From Campylorhamphus procurvoides (lineage: Eukaryota > Chordata > Aves > Passeriformes > Dendrocolaptidae): a DNA stretch of 64,000 bases. The notes under the pieces are model-generated. The model was given only the letters and a program-made list of their open reading frames with translations. It searched no databases and was not told the origin of the DNA. How positions within the stretch are numbered: position 1 is the stretch's first letter; every line of letters starts with the position of its first letter. Positions 50,630 through 61,516 of the stretch are shown in pieces. Made by a program: the position numbers and the translations under genes. The stretch spans positions 1 to 64,000 of the forward strand of contig WBMV01000444.1 in NCBI GenBank assembly GCA_013396655.1, given 5' to 3'.

Positions 50630-50900
50630 AATGTTGATCATATGCAAATGAGGCCTTTGTTCCTTTCTGTAGGAATCACACTTTATTGTTCCATAACAGA
50701 GCCTGAGCAATGACATTTGCTCCTTTTCCTCTGCCCAGCCATTCTATTCATTAATTAATGCTTTTTTGGCTATTTCAATAAGGGCCTTAATGATTTTAGC
50801 ATGGTTATTATTTGCCTTGATGTGTTCAGCCTGGGAAACCCACTGCGAAAAAGCTTCATAACAATTAAGGATTAATGAGCTGTGAAATAAAAAGAAATCT
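50630..50900. promoter_or_regulatory. Candidate conserved non-coding element with POU and SOX motifs
   Basis: AT-rich, non-repetitive block. ATGCAAAT (50642-50649), the octamer, is five bases from CTTTGTT (50655-50661), a SOX motif. The 12-bp palindrome CATTAATTAATG (50749-50760) offers paired homeodomain sites. There is no coding potential and no CR1. Enhancer function is inference; conservation has not been tested. Confidence 0.3.
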
Positions 50901-51786
50901 CCAAAGACACCCAGAACGGGAATGGACACTCAGACATTACAGGCCCTTGTTTAGGGGGTTTTTGGGGAGACAGGAACAAGCAGACATGGATGGATTTCAA
51001 GCAGGACTAAAAAAGCCCCAAAGGAAGAGCCTGCAAACCTGACACAGACTTTCCACGCTGAGACATCAAAGGCTCCTGGATAAGCAGCTGGATTAGCATC
51101 TGGATTCGTGGCTTTTTCCATCTGAGTCAAACTCTCCTCTGAGATTCTCCTGTGACCTGCCTAAAACTGAGCTTTGTTCCCTCCTCTCCTGCTGAACAAA
51201 CACAGGGAGACCCACGGACCCAGCTGCAAAATCCACCTATTTTCAGCCTGGATCAGCCCTGGGGAGCTGGAGCTGGACCAAGGAGCTCCTTGTTGGCAGA
51301 CAAGGGGTTGGCAACTCACCCAGCAGGGAAAGTTCTCCTCCTGGCAGCTTTCCTTGGATGGCTGGCCCAGCCAGGAGCAGGATCTGAGCACGGGGAGGAG
51401 AAGGTCAGCTCACATTGGGCTGGCACTCCTTGGAGGGAAAGGGATGACCTCAGTGGTTTGTCAGTCTGAGCCTTCATCCATGGCCACGTGACTTTAGGGA
51501 TGTGGACATGAGCTTAGAGGGGAAAAATGACCTCAGGGAGCAGGATAATGAGCAAATAAGGAGGTTTTGCTCTTTTTAATTTTAAACCTTTCTCTCACGT
51601 TCTTTTATGGCATTGGAAACTCTATGAACTCTTTGTGGGGAGTCTTCTGAGCTGCCCAAATATAGGCCAAAGAAATCCATGCTGGGAATCAAATCCCAAG
51701 CACCGATGAACCTTCAGATCTCTGTTCTTCCCACTGTTTTCATTCCTGCAGATCCAGGAGCCAAAAGTAGTGAGGAATTTGGAAAA
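50901..51786. other. Intergenic spacer
   Basis: Single-copy in appearance with no feature recognised. Confidence 0.35.
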
Positions 51787-51882
51787 CATGGAGAAATTCC
51801 TTTTCTTTAGCATGGAGAAATTCCTCTCCTTTCACATGGAGAAATTCCTCTCCTTTCACATGGAGAAATTCCTCTCCTTTGA
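51787..51882. repeat. 24-bp tandem repeat, four copies
   Basis: CATGGAGAAATTCCTxTCxTTT starts at 51787, 51811, 51835 and 51859. Confidence 0.95.
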
Positions 51883-52044
51883 TTTTTCTCTGGCAGCTAC
51901 TGAAGGAACAGCCAGAATTGGACTCTTGGGTGCTAAGTTTGTAAATTAATTAAGAGAATGAAAGTGCCTAACGAGGCAGAGCAAGAGCTCCATGGGAATT
52001 CTCCAGAACACAGCAAAAGCTCTTCTCCCGAGTCACAGGATGAG
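51883..52044. other. Spacer
   Basis: Nothing recognised. Confidence 0.35.
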
Positions 52045-52300
52045 AGGAAAAGGCCTCAAGTTGCACCCAGGAGAGGTTTAGGTGGGATATTAAAAACATA
52101 TTTCTTCATGGGAAGGGTTGTCAAGCACTGAGGGAGATGCCCATGGCAGGGGTGGGGTCGTCATCCCTGGAAGTGTTCAAAAATCACGGGGATGTGGCAT
52201 TTGGGGACAGGGTTTGGCGGTGAACATGGAGGTGGTGGGTTGGTGGTTGGGCTTGATGCTCTTGGAGGCCTTTTCTGGCTTGAATGATTCCATAATTCCA
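52045..52300 (+). mobile_element. CR1 3' fragment, second subfamily
   Basis: CCTCAAGTTGCACCCAGGAG, GGGATATTAAAAACATATTTC, GGGGATGTGGCATTTGGGGA, GGTTGGGCTTGATGCTC and an end like GAATGATTCCATAATTC. Sense strand. Confidence 0.9.
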
Positions 52301-53799
52301 AGGCTGGGATGAAAAAATGGGAATAGGACTGGCAGCAGACACACACACTCTTCTGTTTGGATCAAGTCCTTCCACCTCAGCACGGAGCAGCTTTCATGGG
52401 ATGCTGACCGAAGAACCAGTGAGCTTCTCCAGAGCTCTGGTGGAGCCTGAAGCTCTTCCCTCATCCAGGACATCCCCTGGAGCCTGGGCTGGAGCTTCTT
52501 GGACCTTCCAGGAAGGAACAGTGGTCTCCAGATGCCTCCAAGAGTTTCCTGAGCTCAGCACCTTTCCCTGAGGAACAAATTCCTCCTACATTGAGCACTC
52601 GGTCCTAAATTGTCTTCCAAAGTGCAAACTCCAGGACTTGGTGAAGTCACCGACCCATGGGAAGTAGAGATGACAAAAAAAGGCTGGAATGAAGGGAAAA
52701 CACTTCCTTGAACCTCTCCAGGTTTCCATGGACACCCTGGAGAACACGGAGCAGCTCCAAAGGGATGCAAAGCTCCAAAGCGAGCCGAGTCCATGTCCCC
52801 ATGGACATCACAGAGCTCTAATGAGCAGCTGCACCTCCAAAACCTTCTCCAGGACACGCCACCCGTTCCCTGTTTCAGCCCTGGGATCCTAATTCCTTCC
52901 TCCTCGGCCACTAATTGGAGGCTGTCGTTAGCGCGGCAGGGATTTCGCTCCACCAAGATGCAGTTGGGTTTATTAATTACGACTTTTATGTGATTTCCTG
53001 ATTTTCATCCCCAAGATTGGTAGTTTAGGGATGGTGATGGATAACGTAGGGATGGAGAAATAACCTTCTGGTCCATTAAGCCCTTTTTGCCATGGTTGGT
53101 TTCAGCTGTTTCAGCATTTAGGGGATGATGCGTGAAATCCTTTCGGCATCCCGCGGTTTAATAAATTGGTTGATTAAATGTTAGTGCGTGCCTCTTCTGG
53201 AGAAAAACATCCTCTTATTGCCAGAGGAGAATTTTATGCCTGGAGGGAGGAAGATTTACTTGGCCTTCAAAGCCAGTTGGGTTTTAATTTACTCTTTAAC
53301 TCTGGACATCTGTCCCCTGTCAGCTCAATCATCTTCTGGAGTCTCATTCAACATTAAATTACTCCATCCCTGTGAATTCTGCAGGTTCACTGTGGCCTTA
53401 TTTCTGGGTTTGTTTCCTTTATTCTGCACTTCTTTTCCTTTTCCACCCCCCAACTGGTCTTAAAAGGAGAGAAAATAATAAATGTATTGGCACAGTGAGA
53501 CAGGAAGGTTTTGTGAGGTTAATCTTCTGGTGGCCTGCAGATTAAGCTGCCAGTTCTAAGTATTAGAAATTATACTTCAATTAAATGTAGTTCACAGCTC
53601 AAGATTTGGTGTCTCTGTGTGTGCCAGATGGCCCAGATTCCACATTTATTCCCAAGAAATGCAGAGCCAACCCAGTTCTTCCCAAAATTCAGGTGACCAC
53701 CTTTAGGCATCCAGTGTCCATCTAAAATGCCCAAGGGAATCTCATTTCCCTTCCAACTGACCCTGCAGGAAGGGGTGGGTCTCACTGAGCTCTTGGGGG
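52301..53799. other. Intergenic, apparently single copy
   Basis: 52890-53190 (CACTAATTGGAGGCTGTCGT, GGTTTAATAAATTGGTTGAT) is CpG-bearing and AT-rich by turns, and could be a conserved non-coding block. No exon is recognised. Confidence 0.35.
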
Positions 53800-54012
53800 A
53801 AATTTGGCAGCCCTGTGAATGTCAGACATGAGGGGAAATTCCTTCCTGGGAATCATCAGGCATTGGAACAGGCTCTTCAGGGCGGTGGTGGAGTCACCAT
53901 CCCTGGAAATCTCCAAAAAACGTGAAGATGTGCCATTTGAGGACTTGGTTTAGTGCTGAACAAGGTCATGTTGAGTTGATGGTTGGACTTGAGGATCTCT
54001 GAGGGTTCCCAA
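53800..54012 (+). mobile_element. CR1 3' fragment, second subfamily
   Basis: GGGAAATTTGGCAGCCCTG, GGCATTGGAACAGGCTCTTC, GGTGGAGTCACCATCCCTGG and TTGATGGTTGGACTTGAGGA, sense strand. The 8-bp tail is not evident. Confidence 0.88.
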
Positions 54013-54124
54013 ATGTTGAACACTGCAGAAGAAAAAGGATAAACCCAAGCTCTAGAAGATTCCTTCCTTTGGGTGAAGAAATTGGACACCCAACGATGCC
54101 AAGCCCAAGGAGGGCATTGGGTCT

Positions 54125-54272
54125 GACTGGCCCCAAGTGGTGGAATCCCCATCCCTGGAAATGTTCAAAAAACCTGTGGATGTGGCACTTGAGGACGTGG
54201 TTGAGTGGTGGCCTTGGCAGTGCTGGAGAACATTTGGACTTGGTGGCCTTAAGGGTCTATTCCACCCTTAAG
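54125..54272 (+). mobile_element. CR1 3' fragment, second subfamily
   Basis: GTGGTGGAATCCCCATCCCT, GATGTGGCACTTGAGGACGT and GGCCTTAAGGGTCTATTCCA. It begins about 110 bp after a related copy in the same orientation. Confidence 0.85.
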
Positions 54273-55324
54273 GATTGTCTGCTCTCTGCCCCCAAACACC
54301 CCGTGTCACCTTCCACCTTGGCCACGGGTGTCCAAGAGCTGCCACTCTTTGATATTGGGACCACAAATGGCTCTTCTGCAGCTACAAATCCCTGTTTGCT
54401 TCCTTTGCAACAGAAGCCGAGAAAATTTGGAGGAGAGGAAATAAAACTCCGATTAATGGCAGAATTTCTTTTTGATTTATCCTCTTTTTGTACCGGGGAA
54501 ACAGAAGTATGAAGAGATAATTTAATTGCAGCCCTCAAATGACAACATTGCACTCAAAATTTTGGGGCAAGAGGGAACTGCAGAGCCACGACTGAGACCA
54601 TTGGGGCAAATCTGCAGCTCTCTGTCTTTGCCCTCAATTGGTTTTTGGGCGTTCAACTTTGATGACATCCACACTCTGAACCTGCTGCAGGTGATACTAA
54701 CAGCTGGATTTTATTTTTTATTTAATTTTTTATTTTAACTTCTTTGTTTTCCTTGCAAAATTCTGCCCCAGCTCCACTGCAGTGGAGTGCAGTGGTCAGA
54801 TAATAACAAGCACATCATGGATTAAACAGTGCCAGGAGCTAATCCCTTCCAAATAACCTTCCTGGGAGCATTCCAAAGCCCAAAATCCAACCAGGACAGC
54901 CAGAAGTGTCCTCTAGACAAGCTTCTCCTCTCCAGATGGTTGTTTAATGGTCCAACAACTAAACTGCAGCAGGGGGATGGAGAGAGGAGTCCAGGAAGGA
55001 GAACATTCCTGCTGAGAATCCGCGTTTCTTGGCTCTTTTCCTGCCCCTCCTTCCTTTCCTTCCAGATTTAGGAAAACTCCGTGTTGTGACCCGAGGCAAA
55101 GCTACACCAGAATGACCTGGAGGAGATGGGGAACCCTCTCAGGGAAAGGACACCTGGAAAATGCAACGTCAGAAGGTGTTAAATATTCACCATGGACCTG
55201 AATCCTCCGTTGGGTGCGTTTTCCCAAGGAATTTCTTGGTGGTTTCCCGGGAAAAGAAGGTGGGTGTCGAAAAGAGTGGGCAAATGGTACCTTCTCTTTG
55301 CCTTTCCCAGCTGAACCCTCGGGC
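54273..55324. other. Intergenic spacer
   Basis: Apparently single copy; T-rich at 54710-54745. No exon is recognised. Confidence 0.4.
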
Positions 55325-55461
55325 TCGGAGCACCCTGGGACGGTGGGAGATGTCCCTGTCCATGGCTGGGGGCTTGGAGAGAGATGGTCCTTGAGGTGCC
55401 TTCCAACCCAAACCCTCCTGGCATTCTGGGATTTCTGGGATTTCTGGGGTTCTGGGATTTN
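55325..55461 (+). mobile_element. CR1 LINE 3'-end fragment interrupted in its 8-bp tail
   Basis: GGAGCACCCTGGGACGGTGG, CCTTCCAACCCAAACCCTCC, then GGCATTCTGGGATTTCTGGG. The tail stops at an N (55461) right after GGGGTTCTGGGATTT. The same word resumes after another N at 55750. Confidence 0.9.
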
Positions 55462-55679
55462 TATAATATATAAATAATATCTCAATATTAAAGTATTGTA
55501 TTTATCCAATATTTATACAAAGTGTATTTATAACAGCAATATGGTCACATTTTATTAATTGCCTTGTTAATATTAAACAACAATATGACCAGTGATGACA
55601 TGGATACTCTGTAAAGTGCAAGGTCCAGGTGGGACCACACCCCAAAATCTGTTGCCCAATTCCTGAATTTCCTCCTGGC
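55462..55679. other. AT-rich segment between two isolated Ns
   Basis: TATAATATATAAATAATATC type sequence, then unique sequence with CCAAAATCTGTTG, a word that recurs after the N at 56249 in similar surroundings (ACCACAxCCCAAAATCTGTTG). Confidence 0.5.
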
Positions 55680-55749
55680 AAGGGTGGTCAGGCCTTGGCA
55701 GGGTTGGAGTGCCCAGCCTGGAGGTGCCCAAGGCAGGACTGGGGTGGCA
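55680..55749 (+). mobile_element. CR1 fragment cut off at an N
   Basis: GGTGGTCAGGCCTTGGCAGG to GGCAGGACTGGGGTGGCA, the sense counterpart of the 39890-40110 copy. It ends mid-element at 55750. Confidence 0.85.
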
Positions 55750-55750
55750 N

Positions 55751-56105
55751 GGGGTTCTGGGATTTCTGGAATTCTGGGATTCTGGGATTCTGGGATTCTG
55801 GGATTCTGGGATTCTGGGATTCTGGGATTCTGGGATTCTGGGATTCTGGGATTCTGGGATTCTGGGATTCTGGGATTCTGGGATTCTGGGATTCTGGGAT
55901 TCTGGGATTCTGGGATTCTGGGATTCTGGGATTCTGGGATTCTGGGATTCTGGGATTCTGGGATTCTGGGATTCTGGGATTCTGGGATTCTGGGATTCTG
56001 GGATTCTGGGATTCTGGGATTCTGGGATTCTGGGATTCTGGGATTCTGGGATTCTGGGATTCTGGGATTCTGGGATTTCTGGGATTCTGGGATTCTATGA
56101 CTCCA
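55751..56105 (+). repeat. 8-bp satellite (GGATTCTG)n from a CR1 tail
   Basis: About 38 near-perfect copies of GGATTCTG, with starting variants (GGATTTCTGG, GAATTCTGG) and a closing GGGATTCTATGACTCC. GATTCTATGA is the canonical CR1 end, so the array is an expanded 3' tail. Confidence 0.95.
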
Positions 56106-56611
56106 AGCTGGTTTTGGTCAGCACCCAACTGGGATGAAAACAGAGACACTAATTTGCACCTTATTAGACAATTAATATTAATATCAATTAGTTAATATTG
56201 ATATAGTATTTATACATTATAGAAATACATCAATTATTATTTATATATNAGAACCACAGCCCAAAATCTGTTGGTTAATTCCTAAACTGGTCAGGGTAAG
56301 CTCTGTAGGAATATGGGATAATTGTCCCATTGAGCTCTGGCTGTGAAGAAGTTCCTCGCCAGAAGCACTGGAATTTGGGGAAATCTGAGTCCTGGTGGCC
56401 AGCTGGAAGCTCTGGAGCTTCCCCAGTAGGACCAGGAGGTCAAACCCAGTCCTGGTGAGAGCCCAGCTGGCAGGGGAGATCCTGGATGTGGGGGGAATGA
56501 GCCAGCAAAGCCATCCTAAAGCCTGGTTTAAACCTCATCTTGTCTCACCACACTGGTGGACACGGGAGGAACATCTCCCACCCATGAAGGGCTCCATCTC
56601 TTCCCTCCCCC
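56106..56611. other. Spacer, AT-rich then unique
   Basis: AT-rich 56150-56250 with an N at 56249, then single-copy sequence. Nothing else is recognised. Confidence 0.4.
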
Positions 56612-56757
56612 AGGGTGTTTTGGGCAAATCCAGCGTGTTTTGGGCAAATCCAGGGTGTTTGGGGCAAATCCAGCGTGTTTTGGGCAAATCCAGCGTGTTT
56701 TGGGCAAATCCAGCGTGTTTTGGGCAAATCCAGGGTGTTTGGGGCAAATCCAGCTTT
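56612..56757. repeat. 20-bp minisatellite
   Basis: GTGTTTTGGGCAAATCCAGC recurs every 20 bp from 56615, seven copies. Two carry GTGTTTGGGGC instead. Confidence 0.96.
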
Positions 56758-57592
56758 TGGACTCAGACCGTGGGACTCGTTTTGGAGGGAGGGAAGATCC
56801 TAAAGGACCCCTCCAACCCTTCCACCCTCATCCACCCTGGACTGTCCAACACATCCATTTCCACCACAAACCAAACCGAACCCAACTCTTGGACCCACAG
56901 CAATGAAATTCACGTGTTTTCGGAGCGTTCCCACAAGATGGATCCACAGAGGGTGCCAATCAGTGTGGATTTTGAAGGAAAATCATCTTCTGAACCCCAG
57001 CAAGGAACTGCCAGATCTACTCGCAGCTGCATCGTTGGTAAAACACATTTTGCACTGAAAAATTCTTTATTTATTCTGTTTTTTCCCCCCTAAGAGACAA
57101 GAGGAGAAAAAAAAAAAACCCTATATAAATAACTTTACTGTGCTGCTCTGTCTGAAAGGTCAGGGGGTATTTTACAAGCTGGACTCGTAGCCAGGATTTG
57201 TGACCTGCTTTTCTCAAACACATCTGCAAACGGGAGCCCTTTCTGCTGCGGTTTCAAAGTGGGGGGAAATAATAAAACCAGGAATGTCTCAGCTTGAAAA
57301 GAAATTAAAAAAAAGGCAACTCAAACCCTCGAGTTTGTGTTGCTGTTTTTAATGAATTAAATACAGGGGAAGCATTCTTGAATTTGGGTGTGCTGGGGAG
57401 GGGCTAAAGCTACGGGAAGGATTGGGGAGTTTAATTAAAAGCAGGCGAAAATGATAAAATTCATAATGAGGAGGGGGGAAGAAAAGGTCTCAAATCCTCT
57501 CACTGCTAATTTACAGCAGACTTTGCCTGCTTGGGGTGCAGGATGAGCTGGAAAGGTTCCTGTGCTTGTGGAGCAGCTCATGGTGAGCAGAA
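56758..57592. other. Intergenic, apparently single copy
   Basis: 57340-57490 (TTTTTAATGAATTAAATACA, GAAAATGATAAAATTCATAA) is a low-repeat AT-rich block. No exon is recognised. Confidence 0.35.
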
Positions 57593-57715
57593 CCATGGAA
57601 TGGGTGGGGTTGGAAGGACCTTAAAGGTCACCCAGTGCCACCCCAACCATGGCAGGGACACCTTCCAGCAGCCCAGGGTGCTCCAAGCTGGCCTTGGACA
57701 CTTCCAGGGATGGGA
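57593..57715 (-). mobile_element. CR1 LINE 3'-end fragment
   Basis: CCATGGAATGGGTGGGGTTG, CCACCCCAACCATGGCAGGG and CCAGCAGCCCAGGGTGCTCC on the minus strand. Confidence 0.9.
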
Positions 57716-57911
57716 CATCCATGGTTTCTCCTGGTGATGGATTCTCTGGAGCCCAAGTTGGTTCTTCCCAGAGACGGGACAAGTTCAAGGTGTGGATGTC
57801 TCAGGTCACTCAGTGTGAGGTGGAGACACCCGAGGGTGATTTTGGAGCTCCTGCCTTCCCAGAAACTCCATCTGAATAACTGGAATCGTGGCAAGGACAC
57901 CAAGAGCAGAA

Positions 57912-57970
57912 TCTGGTGGAGTTCCCACCCCTGAAGTGTCCAAAAAACACATGAATGTGGCACTTGGGGA
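57912..57970 (+). mobile_element. Short CR1 remnant, second subfamily
   Basis: GGTGGAGTTCCCACCCCTGA and GAATGTGGCACTTGGGGA, sense strand. Under 60 bp. Confidence 0.6.
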
Positions 57971-59989
57971 ACCTCCTTCATCTGGTGGGTTTTGCAGACA
58001 CATCCAGGAAAGAGGAAAAGTAACTGGAGAAAAATGAACATTCCCAACCCTTCCCATCCTGCAAATTGGTAAAAATTGGGTAAAACTTCATTAACCTGCC
58101 ACTTGAAGGCATTTTGGAACCAGATTGTAAAGTTCTTTTGTGTTTGTAACAGGTTAACCTTTAATTCCCAACTGCTCCCCCTGTTTCTTCCCTGAGTGTT
58201 CCCAGTTCCTTTTCCAGGACCATCTTGAGTCTTATAGAACTGGATTGTTCTTTATATATTCTGGGAATTCTGGTTTTAAACTGGTGTTTTATAATCCCAC
58301 AGGTGTGATGTCTCCTCGCTCTGTAGTTGTAACATAAAGAGAAAACAACGTGTATCCCATCCAGCAATTAATTCTCTTTTAAATCTTTATTATATCCCAT
58401 TTCCCAATTCAAATGCTATTTTCAGTTTAATCTTTGGAGGAAAATTGCTTCCCTTTCTCTTTTCCTTCGGGAATTCTTCATGGAATTAGGGGAAGTCTTG
58501 GAGGAAAAGAAAGGACTGAGTTTTCCTCCCTCTCCTCTTTCCCATGGCTGGTCCAGGGCACTCCAATATTTTACCTTTAGGGATTTCAGGGACTTTTTTC
58601 CCTATGGGATATCAGCCTTATCCAGGCCATCCTAAATCCTTCCAAGAGCTGGGATTTCTGGTTAGGAGGAGTTTAACTGCCCTGTCTGCTGCCACAGGTC
58701 AGTGAAATGTTTTATTGCCTGGAATAAAAGGTATTATTTTATTGGGATGTCACTATTGGTAACTTCAGAGCTGGCCAGGAAATGTCTTGCTGGTCCTGCA
58801 ACAAATTCTTGTCATTTGACAGGAAAACAGGTTTTTTTGCTGGGAAATGGGAAGAAACAAAAACTCTGGGAGGATTTTAATGACGAGGAAATGGGACAGG
58901 GAATAAGATGCTGAGTGAAATAGTCAGGCAGAAGGTTCCCGAATTTTGCATTTTGGTTATGAATCCAAAGCTGTTCTGGTTGGAATTGCAAACCCTGGCC
59001 TGGAAAATCGAAGTTGGTCGACCAAGGGAATCCTTTTTATGGCCTCTCAGGAGCAGCTCAAGGAAACCCTCCAATCCAGCCCTAGGCCTTGCTAAGCTCT
59101 TCCCTCAGCCTGGGAAAATATGGGATCTGCTTTCAGCCTCTCCTGCTGGAATTATTCTCTCCTGCTGGGAGAGGAAAAGGATTTGACTGAACATTTCTAA
59201 ACTTGAGGAATGTCCTTGCCCAACCCTCCCTCCAAGGATTTAATCTCATGATGTGACACAGAAATAAAGCATCATTAGCAACGTCATTTTTATCCTATGA
59301 AAATCTTAAATAATTCATTTTTTTCCCCTGCTTCCAAACGAGCAGGAAAGAGAAAATTTGGGCCCAAAAGTTGCCCTGAGCTGGAAATGTTCTTGCTGAA
59401 GGCAAAGCTTCCACTCAGGGTTGTTTGAGACTCGCTGGAGCAATTTCATGGCCCTGGGATCGCTCCTGGGCACCGATCGAGGCTTTAACGAGGTGCGAGG
59501 CTGAGAAAAGGAGTCAGTGGAGGTGACACATCCAGAGTTGGGATTTTTTATTGCTGCCTGGAAAATCAGCTGGGGAATAAAACCTGGGGCTGTTTCTTGC
59601 CTGTCTTGGGGCAGGGGGCTCCAACCTGGCCCCCCAGCAACTCACAACGAGTCGAAATTCAGCTCTTAGAGATGTTTCTCCTTCCAGGGGGAGTGAAAAC
59701 AGCCAAGATTTCCACTTTAGCAAACTCTCAGTGACTCCTGACTTTGGCCTGAGGTCCATGGTCCTGTCGAGCTGTCCAGGAGGGAACAGGATGGGATTTC
59801 CCTTCAAAGCAGGCAGGGCTAGACTTTTCCTAGTCTAGGAAAAGTCAAACTTGCCATAAAAGCTTCAAAACCTCTGGATTTCCTGCATGGTTTTCCTTGC
59901 TTGAGCCACTTCTTTTTTCAGCTGGCCTGTTTCTGAGGTCCCACCATCACCTGCTCATTAAATCTTCAATACAGCCCGACCTCAGTTCT
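57971..59989. other. Intergenic, apparently single copy
   Basis: About 2 kb with no tandem array or CR1. A 12-bp imperfect inverted pair (CTTTTCCTAGTC/TAGGAAAAGTC) is at 59824-59848. No exon is recognised. Confidence 0.4.
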
Positions 59990-60330
59990 TAAGGATCATC
60001 TCAATCCTTCAGGGACACCTCCCACCAGCCCAGGGGGCTCCAACCTGGCCTTGGACACTCCCAGGGATCCAGGGGCAGCCACAGCTTCTCTGGGAAATCC
60101 ATCCCAGTCCCTCCCAGCCACCAATTCCTTCCCAAAATCCCATTTAACTCTCTCTTAATTTGAAGCCATTCCCTGTGTCCTGTCCCTCCATCCCTTGGTC
60201 TCTCTCCATCTTTCCTGGAGCTCCTTCAGGACCTGGAAAACCACAATTATTTCCCCTCAAAGCTTCTCATCTCCAGGCCAACAATCCCAGCTCTCCCAGC
60301 AGAGTTGCTCCATCCCCCTGCCCATCCTGG
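59990..60330 (-). mobile_element. CR1 LINE 3' fragment, ~340 bp
   Basis: GGACACCTCCCACCAGCCCA, GGCAGCCACAGCTTCTCTGG, then inner sequence (CCATTCCCTGTGTCCTGTCC, ATCTCCAGGCCAACAATCCC) on the minus strand. The 3' tail is degraded. Confidence 0.92.
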
Positions 60331-60569
60331 TGGCTCCTCAGGACTCTCCAGCAGCTCCAGGTCCTTCCTGGTGGCCCCAGGGCTGGAGCAGCTCTGCAGG
60401 TGGGGTCTCACCTGGGGGGGAAAGGGGCAGAATGGGCTGGCCCCACCACAGAGCCTTGTCCTTCATCGTTAAAGGACTCCAAAAATTCCCCTCGTGGTGC
60501 TGCTCCACCAGACCCAACCTCCCCGGCCTCCCCAGGCTGCAGAATTTGCTTAAAACCTCAGGACCTCCA
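60331..60569 (-). mobile_element. Probable deeper CR1 sequence
   Basis: Continues the preceding copy with CTCCAGCAGCTCCAGGTCCT and GGGGTCTCACCTGGGGGGGA. This reads as internal CR1 coding-end sequence on the minus strand, but diverged, and its limit is unclear. Confidence 0.45.
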
Positions 60570-60670
60570 AGAATCTTGGGATGGTTTGGGTTGGAAGGAC
60601 CCCAAAGCCCATCTCTCTCCATCCCCTGCCATGGGCAGGGACTCCTTCCACCCCCCCAGGTGTCTTGGAC
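60570..60670 (-). mobile_element. CR1 LINE 3'-end fragment
   Basis: AATCTTGGGATGGTTTGGGT, GGAAGGACCCCAAAGCCCAT and CCATGGGCAGGGACTCC on the minus strand. Confidence 0.88.
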
Positions 60671-61224
60671 TTCCATCCAACCAACATCTCCCCAACAGAG
60701 ACGTCTCATTTGTCCTTCTTGTGTTATAAACAGGCTGGGAGAGGTGAGGGGTGTTTGGTGGGTGGTCATTTTGCTGATCACCGCCCTCATTTGCATTTCC
60801 TAATTGCAGGTCCTGGGGAGGGATCAGCATCACCCCAGGGCTCTTCCCTGGTGGAAAACGAGCAGGAACATGAAATATTTTGGCTGATGTGTCTTCATTT
60901 GCAGCCACCAAACATCTGAAGGAGAAGGAGCTGTTGGAGACCATCAGGCTTTGCTAATGAGGGAATCTTTATGGAGCTTCCTGCTGGGGAAGAGGGAAAA
61001 GTTTGGGGTTTATGGCTTTGGGAAAGGATGGGAATGAGGCAGAGAAAACTGCAAAGTGGACGAGATGGAGAGCCAGGAATGGGGTGGGAGAAGGAGGGGA
61101 AGGGGGATGGAGAGGTGAGCTGAAGGTCTCCCAAATCCCTGCAGGTTTGAGCCTGAAGACCTTAAAATAAAAGCTCCAGTGGCCAAAATCTGTTATTTAG
61201 GGAAGGGCTGGGAGAAAGAGGGGT
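60671..61224. other. Intergenic spacer
   Basis: Contains an acceptor-like TGTGTCTTCATTTGCAG at 60888-60904 followed by a short open frame ending at TGCTAA (about 60950). There is no homology I recognise and no donor or partner exon. Confidence 0.35.
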
Positions 61225-61277
61225 GGGAATGGGGTCATCCTTGAGGTCCCTTCCAACCAAGCCATTCTCTGACTGTG
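61225..61277 (+). mobile_element. CR1 3'-end remnant
   Basis: GGTCATCCTTGAGGTCCCTT then CCAACCAAGCCATTCTCTGA. Short sense-strand remnant. Confidence 0.7.
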
Positions 61278-61428
61278 GAGAGGAAGAACTTGAATACAAC
61301 TGGAATATTTCTGAGGGGAAGAAAAACCCTTCGGAGCTCCTGAGGTCGCCACTTCTTTGGCATTTTTTTGGTTGGAAATAGGCATTTTTATAGGTTTCCT
61401 CTTCAAATGCTGGAAGAGGAGAAAGCTT

Positions 61429-61516
61429 TGCCCTGGAGGTGTCCAAGGAGGGACTGGTGGTGGCACTCAGTGCTCTGGGGGACAAGGCTTTTCCAACCTA
61501 AAACATTCTGGGGTTC
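61429..61516 (+). mobile_element. CR1 3' remnant, GGAGGTGTCC type
   Basis: CCTGGAGGTGTCCAAGGAGG, GGACTGGTGGTGGCACTCAG and TTTTCCAACCTAAAACATTC, sense strand. Confidence 0.75.

Noticed and set aside
55629..56195. Periodic GILGFWDS open frame
   Set aside because: It is the translation of the 8-bp CR1-tail satellite.
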